Origin: Emiliania huxleyi CCMP1516
Taxonomy: Eukaryota > Haptophyta > Isochrysidales > Noelaerhabdaceae
Direction: 5' to 3'
DNA length: 64,000 nt
Assembly: GCF_000372725.1 (NCBI RefSeq)
Contig: NW_005199235.1
Location: forward strand, 1 to 64,000
Shown in pieces: positions 62,817 to 64,000 of the stretch. The notes under the pieces are model-generated. The model had not been told where the DNA came from and did not search any database. It saw nothing but the letters and a program-made list of their open reading frames with translations. The position numbers and the translations under genes are program-made. The stretch's first letter is position 1. Each line of letters starts with the position of its first letter.

Positions 62817-63224
62817 ATGCATCCGAAGGGGACCCCAGCGCCGGCATCATCCGTAGAGGCACGAGTGTTCGAAGAGAGAGTGGACCTGAGCAACGACATG
62901 ACTTGGAGGCAAATGATCGGAATGGGAGTCAGAAATGTGGTCCTTGCGCGAGGGGAGCTCGATAGACTCGAGGGGCCAGGATATGCAGCGAGGAGGGCGG
63001 AGCTGCGCCGAAAGGCGAAAGAAGCCGAGAGAACAAGGGAACGGCAGGCGGCGGCGCCGCAGGACGAGACAGAAGAGAATGACGCGACAGAGGAGGAAGT
63101 GACAAGGGAGAGAACGACGAGAGTGGGACGGCCGCGAGGTGGCATGAAGGTTGCAGCGAGAATCGGCGAGAGACTGCGAAAAGAGATAGGAAGAGGCAGA
63201 CTCCCTAGGGTGGGCGACGGCTAG
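62817..63224 (+). CDS. Small basic protein with AT-hook-like motif
   Basis: Intron-free, 135 aa from the ATG at 62817 (MHPKGTPAPASSVEARVFEE). It contains DLSNDMTWRQMIGMGVRNVV, a charged helix (RAELRRKAKEAERTRERQAA), an acidic stretch and a terminal TRVGRPRGGMKVAARIGERL with a GRPRGG AT-hook core. It uses AGA/AGG and GAA/GGA codons far more than the neighbours, suggesting a foreign or mobile origin. It lies just left of the second Rep-fragment copy. No family recognised. Confidence 0.55.
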   Translation: MHPKGTPAPASSVEARVFEERVDLSNDMTWRQMIGMGVRNVVLARGELDRLEGPGYAARRAELRRKAKEAERTRERQAAAPQDETEENDATEEEVTRERTTRVGRPRGGMKVAARIGERLRKEIGRGRLPRVGDG

Positions 63225-63276
63225 CGCATCACACTCCTCTCCTTAAAATCCCTGTGTGGTGGCGGCGTGCCGTCCT

Positions 63277-63321
63277 CCCATCCCTCCCTTGGGTTGTCTG
63301 TTTTCTTTCTTTCTTTATTCT
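63277..63321. repeat. Third copy of the TTTCTTTC dispersed motif
   Basis: CCTCCCATCCCTCCCTTGGG followed by TTGTCTGTTTTCTTTCTTTC, as at 4204 and 48565. Here it is about 550 bp upstream of the SPRY gene start and adjacent to the Rep repeat. Confidence 0.6.
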
Positions 63322-63391
63322 TGGCAAATCAAGACACAGAGCTCACACAGTTGTTGTGTTGAAATTTTATCACCACCTCTGATCTCGCTCC

Positions 63392-63785
63392 GCTTTAGTT
63401 CTACTCAAAAAACGCGTCACACCTCCCGACGATGTGATGATGTCGCGCAACATCTCACCCACAAATTCCGCCTCGATTGTTTTTTCCGCCTCGTCGCCAT
63501 CTGGGTACCACTTCTCGGGCGGGGTATTTGATGTAATGATAACACGCTGCCGAGCACGCCGCGAGCTTACGCCACGCCGTGTACTTTCAACGCTCGGTCG
63601 TACACCGTTGGCCGCCTGACTAGCAGGGTCATGAGATCATGGAGAGGCACTTTTCCATCGAAGCTATCGAGGACGATGTCCGCCTGGCCGCGGTATTCGC
63701 GCCATTGGGTATCGACGCTGCTTGGTATCGACGCTGCTTGGTATCGACGCTGCTTTCCTTGCGACGTTGACTTTTGTAACGTTTT
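63392..63785 (-). pseudogene. Decayed CRESS-DNA-type Rep helicase fragment, copy 2
   Basis: Same order of motifs as copy 1 (WREYRGQADIVLDSF, then in another frame VIITSNTPPEKWYPD), with an 18 bp insertion just beyond motif C. The same premature stop and frame break are present, so decay preceded the duplication. Confidence 0.75.
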
Positions 63786-64000
63786 TTCCAGTGTATGTAG
63801 CTCTTACGAACACACCCGAGGGTGAACTGCTGACAGGGTTTGCGATGAGGAGCGATCCGAACGTGGTATTCGGGTGATCAGATCACTACCGCCTTTTTTG
63901 ATCGGAAGGTGACCGCGTCGCCACCGTGGGCGTCGGGAAATGACCGGTTGGGGGGATTCAAAGGCTGATCCCCCCTGAGCCTCTTTCGGAAAACGACCGC
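63392..64000 (+). repeat. Direct repeat at least 0.6 kb, copy 2
   Basis: Partner of 51723-52311; continues past the window edge through the MITE-like block (from 63789) and the first GACCG iterons. Confidence 0.95.

Overview
This window looks like the left end of a chromosome from a GC-rich unicellular alga, most likely a haptophyte close to Emiliania huxleyi (Gephyrocapsa). It begins with a (CCCTAA)n telomere. It carries an intron-free fucoxanthin-chlorophyll-type light-harvesting protein with a plastid-targeting leader. Genes have short introns of about 45-105 nt, and in my models many of these start with GC instead of GT. G/C usage is high, with long poly-C/G tracts and many microsatellites. 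The species assignment is an inference; the eukaryotic-algal assignment is well supported. The assembly is a draft: there is a 100-N gap at 26715-26814, and 6871-7186 is a corrupted second copy of neighbouring sequence.

Layout. 0-2.7 kb: telomere, subtelomeric tandem repeat (four 168-170 bp units) and small degenerate repeats. 2.9-10.1 kb: an RS-rich splicing-type protein, a GCNA/SprT-family protease with an SIM-rich N-terminus and an HMG-like tail, and a divergently placed zinc-finger/coiled-coil protein. 10.8-19.2 kb: a GT77/XEG113-like glycosyltransferase, a coiled-coil protein, an AGC-type kinase, a secreted BspA-type LRR fragment and an AAAP amino-acid transporter. 19.8-28.9 kb: an acetoacetate-decarboxylase-like membrane protein, two transposon-like elements carrying gene fragments, a ZUP1-like ubiquitin peptidase, one arm of a 0.8 kb inverted duplication, the gap, and a duplicated gene end. 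29.0-33.7 kb: a five-exon ULK4/RUNKEL-type pseudokinase with an ARM/HEAT-like C-terminus. 34-41 kb: fold-back elements, a tail-anchored protein, a single-pass membrane protein, a TIR element with a GT microsatellite and a MARCKS-like acidic lipidated protein. 41.8-48.4 kb: a membrane/IQ-motif protein, V-ATPase subunit G and SSNA1/DIP13. 48.9-52.4 kb: iteron-like clusters, a 1.44 kb TIR element inserted at a splice donor, and a decayed CRESS-DNA-type Rep helicase fragment. 52.5-64 kb: the light-harvesting gene, RNase P subunit POP4, a small basic ORF, a DUF2009 protein, an ankyrin protein, an S28 peptidase C-terminal half, a SPRY protein, a basic AT-hook-like ORF and a second copy of the Rep fragment.

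The ordinary genes are an unclustered eukaryotic mixture (RNA processing, DNA-protein crosslink repair, ubiquitin, cilia/microtubules, vacuolar pumping, photosynthesis) with no sign of operons or a joint pathway. The more unusual content is the mobile-element layer. It includes three TIR elements of about 0.9-1.4 kb, two of which carry exon fragments, and several fold-back repeats. It also includes a dispersed family linking a degraded rolling-circle Rep helicase, GACCG iteron clusters and a 0.16 kb palindromic MITE.
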